Program-made: the position numbers and the translations under genes
Shown: positions 12,426-24,720 of the stretch, one piece after another
How the letters are laid out: every line of letters starts with the position of its first letter
How positions within the stretch are numbered: the first letter of the stretch is position 1
From: Echinococcus granulosus
Lineage: Eukaryota > Platyhelminthes > Cestoda > Cyclophyllidea > Taeniidae
Assembly (NCBI RefSeq): GCF_000524195.1
Contig: NW_020170404.1
Span: 1-64,000 of the forward strand
Length of the DNA: 64,000 bases
Direction: 5' to 3'
Notes under the pieces: model-generated
Seen by the model: only the letters and a program-made list of their open reading frames with translations
What the model was told of the DNA's origin: nothing
Databases searched by the model: none

Positions 12426-12538
12426 TCGAAGCAAACGTGTCTTGTCCGCATCGACAACTTAGCTTTCGCCGCCGAAATGATCGTAGGGCTCAATTGCACC
12501 TCCGGGTACAGTTGCAAGTTATGCTGGGATGTCGGTTT
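12426..12538 (-). pseudogene. Carbonyl reductase copy D, isolated exon 7
   Basis: Exactly 113 bases, like exon 7 of every intact copy, and alignable codon for codon. It carries two in-frame TAA codons, and the normal TGA stop has become CGA. No exons 1-6 are found upstream (higher coordinates). Directly upstream lies a decayed copy of the retrotransposon-like body, which may have truncated the gene. Confidence 0.75.
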
Positions 12539-12559
12539 CTAAAGGCATAAGCAAAATCA

Positions 12560-13235
12560 GCTCCTATGGATAGACTATCCCTACTCATCACAAAGTAATA
12601 GGTGCAGTAAGGAAAAACACTCTCGAGCTAACTGCACCAGTCATCAAAATTGCCACTTAATTAGGAAGATACTTGATTGCATCTTTGCTGCTCCCTCTCG
12701 GCATTTCCATCAGATCTGGAGTTTTAACCTGTATAAGAAGTGGATTTGAAGAAAGGAGGATGTGCGAGCCATTACGCATGTCCATAGTTAGTGGTAGGAA
12801 TACTAGCCTGAATGTAGAGGCTCGTAACATAGAACGGCATATAGCATTGCCCCATGAGGGTGGGATTGTGCTCCAATTCCTTCTATTTACTTTGTTCTCA
12901 CTTCAAAGCTGTCTACTCATTTCTATCTCAGTTCTATTTGGCCAGTAGATAAGTGGAGGAGGAGGTATCGCGTGCTCTCTTAGTTGACAACTTCAAACAG
13001 GTTCCGTAGGCAACTCTTTAAAGGACTTTTCCAATTATTTTATGGCTGATATCTCAGGCTTCATTTGCTACCAACATTAGTACAGCACATTGGACCGATG
13101 TAGTAACTGAAGTTAGATATAACGTTCAACCCTTCTGTTAAGAGTCGTCATGGCCTCTTCCATCCGCAGTATATGCCCTTTTTCCGTCATGTCAAGGTTT
13201 AGCGCCCAGCAATTGACAAGTAATAGGGCTTAGGA
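12560..13235 (+). mobile_element. Decayed body of the terminal-repeat element family
   Basis: Aligns through its length with the internal bodies at about 39510-40200 and 46700-47330. Shared stretches include the CCAGTCATC..AAATTG block, CTCTCGGCAT/CCTCTTGG..GGAG, the TTGTTCTCACTT..TATC block and the CCGTCAtGTCAAgGTTTAG block. Terminal repeats are not recognisable here. No protein-coding frame is maintained. Confidence 0.55.
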
Positions 13236-15797
13236 ACTACCGACATGATCTGGACACCAACCCACCCGACTCTTTTATCAAAACCGGGAGTTAAGCAATC
13301 AAGTTGTTTCATTAGCTTATGTAAGGTAGTAAAATTAGTTGCATACGAGTTTCTTCAAGCTGACTACAAGTCCCGAAAATTCAACATTTGTGGAAGTAAG
13401 AAGTCCACTCCTGCCACGAAGAAAGCAATTGCAATCACTTGACAGAATATGACCAAAGAAATATGAAGACTGGAGCTTTTCCCCACCTCATTGCGCCTAA
13501 CCTCAGTACAAATTGAAAATCTTCTAATAGGTAATGTTTGCAGAATGAGTTTTTCCGTCGTTACATAGAAAGGGGGCTTTTATCCAAGTGGCTGATCAGT
13601 TCTTGCTGTTTCTACAAAAGTTCCCTCTCTACAATCCCAAGTTGTCTCAGGTGGATAGGCCTCAGCCACATGTGGATGTCCCTTGGCAAGAAAGTCACGA
13701 GAAACAATTTTGTCTGCAATGTACTGCACACCACATAATCTGAAAAATCCACTTGTCAAGTAGAGTGACAGGGTGAAGTTGGCTGGTGTAATGCATCTGC
13801 TCATAGAAGCCGTATCAAAAATGACGTTTATTTCAGCTCAAAACCCAACCACATGGGGTCCCACACCCTTTCCCCTTCCATACAAATTGTTAGCCTAGCT
13901 TGAAAATTGGGAGATATAAACAAGCCAGTAAACAGACATGTCAACAGGTCTCACTTGATCCTTCAGCCGACCAGTGAGTCCACCCAACCTCCACTGCTTA
14001 TGCCAGCTGTTCTAGCCTTTCATTAGGTTGGAAAATTAAGGGAATGCTTAACGCTTAGCTTGTCATATAGTAGTGATTCTCATCTAGTCGACTGGTCACG
14101 GTGATCAAGCGGTGAAAACTCGTCAAGCGTAGGATCGCTGTAGCATCCATCAAGTTGACATGGCGGATAGGGACGTAGCCAAAATGCACGCTTGCTTTGT
14201 GAGCTTGAAACCAGCTTTTGAAGTAGGCACGATGAGACCTTATCCATGGGTGGTGGAGGCTTCTTCTTCACCTTTCCAAAAATGTCACCTTTTGACAACA
14301 GTGAGGTGCATTCAACCATCTCTCCTGTTATTTGCAGCTTTGCAAAGTAGTTTTTAACTGGACATTAAGTAAATAAAAATACAAAAGTAATATCAAACAC
14401 TGGAAAAATGGCTTTGAAGCTAGATCTGTTTCAAGGTGGTACCGACCGCCATGCAATATGACCGTGTAGAAGAACGCACAACTGCAGAATTTACAAGTGG
14501 ATGCAACAGAAGTCGGGATGGAGTGAGAAACTAACTTCCGGATGGGATTAAGTACGATTGTAGAAATTGAGAGGTAAGGTGACTTGGGAAATGAATGCGG
14601 GTGGGTGTTTGAAGAAGGCTTCAGGTCTCCTTTATCACTTATCTGATGCATTTGAGGGCGTCTCAAATTCTTTTCACCACAAATGATTGGAACAGCCTTT
14701 GGAACAGGGCTTTGACAACTCGACACCACAGTCTACAACCTGATATGTGATTAACCCTGATGCCTCACTGATTCGGTGACGTGTCAGCGTGAATTATGCC
14801 ACCCGATCCCCCTCAGGCAGACCCAGGAGGTCGAAATACCCTCCAGGAGCCCAACACGATCTGAGATGATTGGGGAGACACTCACAACATTGCGATTATA
14901 CAAATTGTTGTCTTTGATATGGGCCCGAAAATTTGGACCTGCAGGCTCCAAAAAGCCAAACGACTCTGTCTAAGGGAAGTCTAAGGCTTGCAATACCTAC
15001 TTTGTTGTCAAGCTTATAGGCACCTATTCCTTCACCCACTCAAATCCATTCTGTTAATTTTGGCATTGTCATTTTATTCTCTGATGAGTAGACTGCAGAC
15101 GCCTTTTGATGGAGAATGACGGAAGTCCCGCCTACTGTTATTGCTTAATTCCACCCCTCCTCTCCCTTTCTCCATGACCCAATCTTAGAGGCACGTCTAC
15201 AGGCATCTTGAACTCAATTCACGGTTTTGGATATCATTTGTGTGTCACAGTTAAGGAAGGGGGATGAGTTGTCGAGGTCATGACAATCGTAAGCGCCAAT
15301 CACGTAACCATGAGTCCCTTGGCACCTCTTCGCATTGGTTAATGGGGCCTATATGATAGATGGACTAGAAAGCGAATATCTTCAAGTGAGAATATATAAG
15401 TAATGGCTTCTGTGCAGGAAAACTGCGGTGAGTTCACTTATTTTTCCCATCTCTAATGTTTATTGTTTTTGTGTCTACACGCCATGGCAATCTTTAAGTT
15501 TTAGGTGACCAAACTTCGATGCATTTGTGTTGGCACATTTAGAAGCTTTTTAATTTGACCAAGCTTTATTGAACTAAAACTGAAATGAGATTTTCTGCTT
15601 TTACAAGTACTTAGTACTTTGAAACGTTTGAAAGACACCCGATGGTTTGATGCTCTTTTCTACATGGCAACAAATTTCATGCTGTGTGACAGCTTGACAG
15701 TCCCATTGATAGCGTGAACTAACCACATTTGCTTGGTGGTGCTCTTACGGATTTCTATGGTAATGACGTCGATTCTGAAATTATCATGTTGTTATAG
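13236..15797. other. Spacer, no supported gene
   Basis: Open frames of 60-130 codons occur on both strands (for example 13580-13804 and 14328-14729, minus) but show no domain or splice pattern I can support. Nothing else was recognised. Confidence 0.4.
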
Positions 15798-17035
15798 GGT
15801 GCTCACCTGGCGTTCCCCATTCCGACTATTAGACTGCCTAACTGTGGCATCAACTGCTTCGTGAGTGTACTTCTTCAATGCCTTCTGGTAACAGAACCGC
15901 TGCTGTCTTGCCTTCATCAACAACACAGCAATTCTGACTCTTGTGCTACTGCCGAGATCCAGATACTTTGAGGTTTGTGAGCACTTCAACGCCCGTGGAA
16001 GGTGTGAGATGCAGCAAGAAACCTTTTGAACAAAAGTGTAGAAGGCGAACTTGTCTACTCTATGTCGAGTGAATTTGATTTGACCGGAAGTGATAAGTAG
16101 ACACTGACGTGAAGGAGTAAATTTTGCGGTAGCATTTGTTTCCTTGCAGCTGTCGCCGACTCTGCAATTTGATCTTTATGAAGACGCTCACAAGTGTCTT
16201 CTGGTTTTGCTCAAGCACATTGAGTAGAATACTGAAATGGGACCAGTGGTGAACTTGCCCACTTCATCTGCCAATTGCATGATTGGAAGGCTTTTCGGTG
16301 ATGAGACAGCTATCAAGGCTAGGTTAGACGCTTTGTTGACAGTGGAATGCAGAGGTCATGACACAATATTCAAGCAGTGTAGCGAAAGAACTTGTGAAAC
16401 ACACTTCTCCCTGCTTTACACTATAGGAGAGCCTGACACGTAACACGGAAGAGGAAGTGTTTCAGGAGGCAAACGAATGCTCGTATAGTGCCTGTCAGTA
16501 CTTACGCTCTACCAGCAGGCTCCCTCGCATCCATCTAGCACCTCCCATTTTGACTTGCCAATTGAATAGGTTAGTGGACAAACTACCACTTCTATTTTGC
16601 TTATCGAGAACCCTTCACCTTAGATTCGCACTGCATTGCTGGTGCAGTGAGCTACAAACATTGCCTCGGTGGACCTGGTTTAATTGGGTAAGAGAAAGTT
16701 AGGCTAATCCGCTCACAAGCTGGGACGGATATAAGAGGAGCGAAAGGATAGAGTACTTACAAAGTAGGGGGAACAAACAATCTGTCAACGTGAGATGGGC
16801 GGTGATTTGCTACTGACATCTTGTTCTCTGCTTTCGCCAGAAGTGGTCAAGGAACTGAGGAGTTAGATAATCGTAAGGTCTTTCACACAGCACTGATTCC
16901 GGCGGTTTGCAAGTGGAGAATCACTTCTATGTCACCATTAATCACAGAGTCTGGGACTCATCATTTAGATATCATGCGGCCTTCACCAGACGTAGGCACA
17001 ATCAGTGATACTGTTACAACGATGGCACCGTAAAC
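15798..17035 (+). pseudogene. Ubiquitin-specific protease (USP, peptidase C19) pseudogene
   Basis: Several USP catalytic-domain landmarks occur in order on the plus strand. 15798-15960, after an AG, codes a Cys-box-like segment LPNCGINCFVSVLLQCL with the candidate nucleophile Cys at 15855-15857. 16150-16224, after TCCTTGCAG, codes the YEDAHKCLLVLLKHIE segment (QDAHEFL-like). 16234-16440 codes an IGRLFG...VECRGH...ETHFSLLYTI zinc-ribbon-like stretch. 16443-16575 codes NTEEEVF...IHLAPPILTCQLNR (the QLKRF region). Around 16950-17035 an SGTHHLD segment and, in another frame, YCYNDGTVNQ recall the His box. An in-frame TGA at the end of the first piece, TAG at 16225-16227, a frame change near 16440 and a TGA where Trp is expected near the end show that it is broken. 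The closest subfamily (USP36/42-like) is a guess. It lies inside the carbonyl reductase cluster with no functional link. Confidence 0.72.
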
Positions 17036-20000
17036 CAGCCAAATTATCCTCTTTTTTTGTTTTAAAGAGCATGAGCTGATATTTGCTTAATTTGCATACT
17101 TGCAATCCAATTAGACAACTCAAGAGAAACTGCGCCAATTTCATCCACAAACACCTTATATGCTGCTTCATTAAAACGTAAGGTGTGTTGCTCCCTTTTC
17201 CTGCTGTTAGGGCGACGGATACTATGACCAACGCATTTCTAATTGCTTGTAAGGTAACAAAAGTTCGAACACTTGAACATTAGAGGTGGTAAAAGGACAT
17301 AACAAAAACCCAGACACTCTTGCCAACTCTCCTCGAACGTTTCCTGTCTACATATTTTAGAACCTCTTGAAAGGGGTGTTTTAGAATTCTGCATCCCCTG
17401 CCTGTGCAAAAGGGAAAGCCAGTTGGGCATTCATGGTATCTGTAAAGATTGTCTAGGCTGGAGGTGATGGAGTGGGCCCATGGCACAGCTGGATACTGAG
17501 ATTCGATTCTTCATTCCCAAACTGTTTGTGATTGATGGGAACATTTCACCTCACCATGAACAATATTTCTGCATCTATATGCCCCTAATTGTAGAGTTAC
17601 TACCAAATCTAGGGGTGAGATTTTCCAGAAGATAGTTAGGTAACATCAGTGTAGCCCATAAAAACAATCAAGACTAGTTGAAGCAGAAACTGTCAAGTTA
17701 TACCCTTATCCTGAGAAGGTAGATGACAGCAGATTGTCTCTTGTTTCCCAGCCTACATAGAATATCTTGACTAGGTTGAGGGGAGGGTGGTATCTCAGAA
17801 ACAGGTCGTAAATCGTGTAGAAGTTCCTTGATTGTGTCGGCAGTGTGGAAGGAAAAGAAAGCCTATCGGTGGAAGGTAGAGAGGTCTTGCGTGCTGGTAG
17901 GGACATCACCACCTTAACTGATCGTCGTCGTCGCCTTTGTCGTAGTTCCGTCAGTTTGCGATATCGAAAAGTCAGGGGATAGACCCTGCCTCTTGAGACT
18001 TTCCACATCTTACAACTAACTACATTGAAATTCATACAGGCAGGTCAACTGCTACGCCGCTTCATAGTTCTCCTCTTAGCAATTCCTCCTCATAAGTTAT
18101 TTGGTCTCTCTTTCCTATCTTCTCTCCTCCCATACAGGAAACATACACATCCAACATGCCGTTCTTGCAAAAGTAGGGACTAAACAATTCGTGAAACTTC
18201 TCACTGGCTCTGTGTGCTAACTTTACATCGCCACTATTTCACTCCCAAGCGTAATGCGTGTTTAACGAATTCTTGGCACCAAAGTGAGCAAGGAATTCAG
18301 GCGATTAATCTCACTGAATCACTTTGTTGAGGCACTTGGGTGTTTGCAGCTTTCGAACAAGAGTTATTAGTGCCCACAGAATGCAGAAAGGCTAATTCGA
18401 CGACACGACTAATCGAGAAGGATGCAGTTGAGTCTAATTTTGGCAGTAGTGACAAAATTGGCGACGAGGCGCAATTTTAGTTTGAATAGCCGTGTCTGTG
18501 TGGCGTGATACAATACCTTAAGTGTTTTATTGTCTATTGCTCATTTCTTTTCTCCTGTCATACCAAATTTAAGCTGGAGAAGGGTTGAATTTAGGAAATA
18601 CATCGGAGAGATTGTGGTTATTACAGTAGATTATAGATCTGATGTCCCTGTATGCCACAGAAAAGAACACTTTGCCTCAGGTTTCTGAATGTCAGGCATG
18701 ATTTACTTCGCCTTGGTAACAACGAATTAGAGTTCAAGCCCTACACCTTGTCAAAACTGGCAAGCCACTCACTTTATTTGTACACCTATAACATTGTGGG
18801 GTAATTTAGTCTCACAAATCTTGTTTGAAAGCGAATTACTCCAAAAGTAGACTCTTGACTCCCCTTCCCCATTCGCTGAAACTTTCTGTCGCCATTCCTT
18901 GCTAGCCGGTGGGTGCAACTGTCTTACAGGTAGCTAAAACAAACGAAGGAAGGAACGGATGAATGAATGGACGAAGGAAGAAAAAAATGAAGACAGAAGG
19001 GAATGAAGTAAGGTGCTAAAAGTAAACCTCAAGAATTTGATGGAAATTTATGTCTTGGTGATAGCAAATGCCTTCATTTCCTACTTCTTGGCACATTGCA
19101 GGATAAACCAAGCGCACTCACTAGCTTATGCCACCATCCTTAAGACGCCATGGATGCAGAGAGTGACCACCTACTAACAGTGCATCAGTAGGCGCGTGGA
19201 ATAAGGAAGGGGCACGCTTTCATTCATTGCTTTGGCAGGGTTGTAGTAGTAGTCAGCTGAACACTGGTGTTTTGATGGTTTACAATTCAATGGTGGCTGG
19301 TGCACAGAAGGGAAGTGCTTCCTATTATTAGTTGGCCCCAGGGGTGCGACTTCACTGAGGCATCTACGACATCCAGGTTAGTGACAAGTCTTTGCCCTAT
19401 CAGCAATTACTGAAGAGCACTGAGCAAACACGCCGACAAGCAGATGTATTTGTCTGATCATCGTGCAATTGTCTGCTCCAACGATTCAACACAGAAGTGA
19501 AGGAAACTCGGCTCACAAGTGCGACTGGTGCAAATGGTGTCATTTTGGCTGACAAAACACGCAATCCATAGTGTGCCCACATTTTCAACGTCAGAAGTCG
19601 AGCGGAATTACCTCTTGGCTACAGGCAGGCATCATTGTTATAGATTGTGCCTTTTTGATGGAAAAATAACCCATAGATTCAAGTTACTGATTTACATCTC
19701 TCCTCTTCTCCTTTGTTCCCTCAACTGCAACTAGATCCATCGTCGGCCAAATGGATCTGAATTAGCTCATGAGGGATTACTGACTAATCTGGAAACGTCT
19801 CTAAAGCACCAACCTCCCAATTCAAACATCTTACAGCATAATATTTGCCTATCATCTGACATCACTTGTCAAGTAAACTAGGGGCGATTGTTATCATGAT
19901 AATGCTAAATGCTTTTAACCAAATTCTTACATCTGAATGCATCCCATGATTTCGTTTTAGATCACTAGGTTTTTGGTTAAGCACACAATGCCAACAGGCG

Positions 20001-21099
20001 TTACCAGCCTCCCTCAGCGTTGATAGTCCGTAGAATTGCATTTTGCTCATCCTGCAAGCAGTTTGTGCGTGCATATGAAGGGCTCATTTCCTCAAATGTA
20101 TGATGTGCAGAGATCTAGACATGAACAAGCACATTAGCAAATCAACCGAGGGAACCTCACATCGCCTAGTAATGGCGACTGTCGCCCTGAGAACCCAATT
20201 TTGGTAATGATAATTGTAGTGGCGTAGTCAATAGTAGGATTTAGGCAAGACCTTTCCTGGGGCTTCCGGCAAATGAGTCTTGCGTGACAGATGCAAGTCT
20301 GCAACTCCAATCCAAAACAAATTCCGGCAGCTCTAGTTCCTGGAGTACAAAACAGTGCTGGTGTTTAAATCCGCTTCGCTCTAAATCTCAATTCCACCTT
20401 TATCAGGAGGGTCAAAGGACAATTTAGGACTGTTGAGAACCCTTCGAGCACCCTCCCTGGTGTCATTTAGTACCCTACTTTAGCCAGAATGTCATACAGA
20501 AACTGGGTAGGCAGATGTAATACATACGCTAATGTTGCTGCATTTGAGAACATCAGCATCACTCACCTACCTTCGCTTATATGATAAAGTAAGATCCAGT
20601 TCTCTTTAATGTGGTTCCAACAATCAGAGTACTAGGTATCTTTTCAAATCCAAGGTTGATAGGGCATGCCCAAAACAGATGGCTCGAGCACGTCGGTCGG
20701 AGGGGTAGGATGGTGCATCAGGGCCTCTGGCGATAGCCTGCAATTTTGTGGTCTCAGTTACACTACTGAGATGTAAGACATTCACCACTGCTGTGGGGAG
20801 TGGAGAAACCTTCAACTATTACCAAGGCCTACAAAGACGGCCGCGATTTGTGGTACACATTCATCTATGGAATATTCGTACATAATTGCGTTTGCAGTAA
20901 ACCAAATTTCGTCCGAATTTTCCAATGTTATTCCCTTTGTCAATACATCCATGGCAGTAGGCTTTCTTGCTTCTCACATAATCAACACACCAGGTGACCA
21001 ACTGGCAGAACTCTCCACTCTCTCTACAAATATGTTTTAGCCGATTACTTCCACATCCTATGTTCTTTATTGCTGCCAATTTCTATTTTAATAATAAAA
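17036..21099. other. Long spacer, no supported gene
   Basis: No recognised coding exon. There is a purine-rich GAAGGA/GAATGAATG degenerate tract at about 18945-19015. Small open frames (for example 17706-18035 minus, basic, and 20861-21079 minus, Cys-rich) lack recognisable domains. Confidence 0.4.
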
Positions 21100-21730
21100 T
21101 TGGCCCAAACTTTTGGATGGATTCTTTTAATGCCGGGATCATTTCAAAAATCTAATAAATGGTGAATTTTAACTTACGTCCACTGCTTGAGTTATACTAA
21201 AGCATTACCTTAGCAACACTAAACAACGAAATTAACAACGATTTTAAGATAGGGCCAAATAAACCTACTAGACATAAATCTAAGCTCTTGATTAGGTTAA
21301 TTAACGTGTCCAATTCAGAAATAATTAACTTTATATTACAACATTAACAACAGACACTTTCACTTATGGTTCCCAGCTTATAAACCCAGCTTCCGCGAAT
21401 TAGAACCTAGCTAGACTCGGTCCAACCTTCTGTAAATCGAGGTTTCAAATAGAGATGGAATAGGGCGCCGTACCGGCGGACTAGACTGTATCGATACCCT
21501 ACAGCAAATCCTGCAAAATATCGCACCCACTTAGCAAGTCTTAACAAGTTATAGGTCACTGCAGTGACCCGTGTTGGGATCTTAATGCACCTTCTTTGTT
21601 GACCTGATGCACACATGGCCAATAAATTTTTATTTATTCCTCATTTAGCGTAGTTTTTTCTCTTCCCAAGGTGATCAAGCAAAGGTCACCAATGTGCGTT
21701 AACTATAGAGGTAAAGTAAACAGGTGTTCA
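21100..21730 (+). pseudogene. Carbonyl reductase copy G, relic of an F-like gene
   Basis: 21120-21380 is a direct repeat of intron 1 of copy F (25740-26010), with shared blocks GCCGGGATCATTTCA and TTTTAAGATAGGG. 21530-21730 repeats the end of F intron 2 plus exon 3 (27305-27500), including CAAGTCTTAACAAGTTA and GGTGATCAAGCAAAGGTCACC. The exon 3 frame has in-frame TAA and TAG. Exon 2, which should lie between the two blocks, is deleted. The gene is dead and derived from F or its ancestor, not from the E/C type. Confidence 0.68.
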
Positions 21731-21883
21731 CCGTACACATAGACCTTCCGCCACCGACACAGTGCCAAGCAAATAATCAACAAAACAATAACAACAAGCA
21801 ATTTCAATTCCTACGAAAGGCAGGGAGATAAAAGTATTCCCAAATTGGGCATAAAAGTTGTTCGCTGATTGGATTGGATTCAC

Positions 21884-23760
21884 TCAGAGTGGGTACACCT
21901 TATCCATGTCGACAACTTGGCGTTCCCTGACGAACTGACCGTGGGGCTCAGTTGCACCCTTTGGTAAAGTCGCCAGATAGACCGGCGTGTCGGCGCCTTA
22001 ATGTACAAGCGGAATTAACATTTCACCCATGGTCTCTGCTTCACTGTGACCTCATTACCTGAAAGTACTTCTTACAATATCGTGACATTCCTATACTGGT
22101 GGTTAAAGTAGTGATCAGTTTTCAAAGGCCATTTTAAGACGCGACAAATAAGTTGATTATAATAAGTGTTTTTATTCAAATTAAACTTCAAACTACTTCA
22201 TTTCAAGGCACTTCATTGGTAATATGATAAAAGAGGGAAGAAATCAAGAGCCAGTAGCGGACAAAACCACATGCGGTACAAACATACCTTCTAAGATGGT
22301 CTTAGGGCCCTTGTGATTTGTCATGTCTGTGTTAACGTATCCGGGAGAACACTGATCAATGGAAAATATGTTTAATCACCTTAATGGCAACTTTTTATCA
22401 AAATGAGTAACCCCAGCAAAACATACCGAGTTGATGAGAATGTGACGAGGATCAGATTTGAATTGTTCGGCCAGAATGGCAGTGGCTTTCCACAGGCCCA
22501 CTTTTGACATCCCGTATGGAGAATTAGAAAAGCCCACCTTTTTGTGGTCTCCTGCTTCCGCATGCCTAAAGGTAATCAAAGTGACCATGCACAATCATCG
22601 ACAACAGTTCAATTTGGGGCAAAGTGACTATTTCCAATGGACGCAACAAGTTATCCCTCTTCATGGAAGTATATATAGAGAAAATAAAGTAAAATTTAAC
22701 ACATTACAACGTGCTTAACGAAAGATGCCATGAGTTCATCCAGCTCCTGCAGAGTCAAATGACCCTTGAACTTGGCCACCATTTCCTTCGACATTGTGCC
22801 CAGAGACATGAAATCAACTGTACTAGCGACATTAACAAGTCTATAAAAGCAATGGCGATGCTATTTGCCTTCGCATACCTTGAGTCCTTCGCCATCAATG
22901 GCAAGAACTCCGTGCACATTTTCACTGTGGCCGTGTAATTCGTCGCAACAGTAACTCTGGCTTGCTCACCAAATGGCGTTGTGGAGTCAAGCTAAATGCC
23001 AATGGGCGAACTCGTGTGAGCACCCACCTTATATGCGATTCCAGCATTGTTTACCAGAATATCGATGCCATCCACATAGTTGGCTCTGACGAATTTGGCC
23101 AGTTTGTGGCGACTATCAGCATCTGTGATGTCAAGTTGGTGGAACTTCACGCCCAGGCCCTTGCCTTCAAATGCATTCACGGCCTCCAAACCCAGCTTCT
23201 CGTTCCGAGCAGTCAAATAGATGTGCCAGTTGAAAACTGGCTTTAAGCCTCGAGCCAGTAGCTCCACAATCCCATTACCAATGCCCTTATTAGCGCCTGT
23301 AACCTGCAACAGACATGGCGAAAATGCAGTTGAATTCCATGATTTATGAAAGCAACACAAGAACGATGCATGGCAAACTAGGTGCGCAAATCACACCAAA
23401 TGTTTAATGCTCGAATTTGGCTGTCGAAATTATCGAAATTACCTCCTTTAACAGATAAATTTGCGTTTTTATTCAATGCCAATATTGATCTTTCAATGTT
23501 AGGTAAACCGAATTCCAAAACGATATTTATCTGGTATCAGGGCTTTAAAATAATCTACTCAAACCAAGATGAACCAAGTCACCCTAATAACACTTTTAAA
23601 TATGATTTAATTTTTTGGCTTTCGAGCTAGTAATTTGTTCTGCACAAGTCTAAGACTAATACAAGAGCAAATATTAGATGCATCGATTAGAAAAATTTCC
23701 CGAAAATTAATGAAAGGGGAGTATTGCACGATGCAATTAACCTACAATGGCGATTCGCAT
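21884..23760 (-). CDS. CBR1: Carbonyl reductase copy E, intact, full catalytic tetrad
   Basis: NADPH-dependent carbonyl reductase (classical SDR fold, cytosolic), reducing aldehydes, ketones and quinones in the known family. Exons in order: 23746-23760, 23028-23303, 22879-22991, 22715-22840, 22427-22565, 22288-22351 and 21884-21996; 281 residues against 277 for human CBR1. Introns are 442, 36, 38, 149, 75 and 291 bases. The start is MRIAI in a 15-base exon. TGANKGIG at 7-14 and NNAG at 90-93 bind cofactor. Asn115, Ser141 (VNVAS), Tyr194 and Lys198 (YGMSK) form the tetrad, and CSPGYVNTDM follows. Intron 4 uses a GC donor (AA|GCACG) with a normal AG; the other introns are GT-AG. The promoter lies at 23815-23880. 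Best candidate for the active enzyme of the E/C type. It is divergent from copy F across 1.77 kb. Confidence 0.9.
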
Positions 23761-23814
23761 GGCCGTCCACTATGGAAACGAAGTGCAGTTCTGCATTTGT
23801 GTTGCAGCTTTCTA

Positions 23815-23880
23815 CACGTGCACGACCTTGACTGCCGATTGGGGGATGCCCTCTGCTAGCTGATTGGCTATTTGAAACTA
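23815..23880 (-). promoter_or_regulatory. Putative promoter of copy E
   Basis: On the minus strand, TCAAGGTC (complement at 23824-23831) lies 64 bases upstream of the ATG and is followed upstream by two CCAAT boxes (complements near 23838 and 23863). An adjacent GTGCACGTG palindrome overlaps a CACGTG E-box. Layout and spacing match copy C. Confidence 0.45.
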
Positions 23881-24479
23881 AAATCGTTTGAGTTCTTCAC
23901 GAGGTAGGGAGACGTGCTACCGGTATGAAAGATGGTCCATTGGTGCCCAAACGTGTCTGAAGGCATGGTAGAAGGTTCATGTAGCCAGAATAAAGTGTAG
24001 TCAAAGGAAGACGTTGAAGGTGTGTCCGTTTTAACGTGATCAATGGGACGATTCAAATCTTTGCCGGGTGATGTCGGCATCTCGATCTCTCCCCTAGGTT
24101 GACTTCGAGTCCTCCTCCGGTAGGGCCTACAAACTCACTTTTGTTGCCCATTTCTGGGTCAGTGTACAGAGCTATCGCCTTCGGTAGCGAAGGGCACGGT
24201 TAATGTTTACGTGGGAAATCCTAATTTCCTTACCATTTCTGATACTCCGTAGTTGGAAGGAGAACTTAGTCCCACTAGCCTAGACGTATGACGTGGACAG
24301 GTCGCGAAATCGTGCACGAACATTTCAGAGGGGAAAACCACGTTTACCACATTTGTCACTGCTCTCTCCAATGAGTATGAAAGCGGCGGTGAAACATGTT
24401 GAAGCCAAGTCCGTTACATAGGCACGAACTAGGCGATCTGCGGATACATATTCAAAAATCTGGTGTTTGGAGCAGGCTC

Positions 24480-24720
24480 ATACCCTGGCTTAGTAACCTC
24501 CACCTCTGTGAACTCACGAAGATAAGAACCGCCATGCTGCAACGTCTCGAGACTCCCTGAAGACGAAAGAAGACACAATACTCGGGTAGAATATATATGT
24601 TCAGCACGGAGAAGGTGTCTGGGCTATTCGCATGGCCCCAAAGGCCAGCCCACCTAGCGAGGTACAAGGGGGCTAATTTAAAGCACAAAAGTGGCGCCTC
24701 ACCAGAACGGAGGGATAAAC
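24480..24720 (+). mobile_element. Solo terminal repeat of the retrotransposon-like family
   Basis: Contains the family signature in order: GCTGCAACGTCTCGAGACT, GAAGACGAAAGAAGACA, ATACTCGGGTAGAATAT, GGCTATTCGCATGGCC, and AGGCCAGCCCACCTAGCG. It also carries the AATTTAAAGCACAAAAG stretch near its end. No internal body is attached. Confidence 0.6.

Noticed and set aside
20861..21079. Cys-rich 72-codon open frame on the minus strand
   Set aside because: Looked like a possible zinc finger or toxin-like peptide, but Cys spacing fits no family I know, there is no signal peptide, and it borders relic G.
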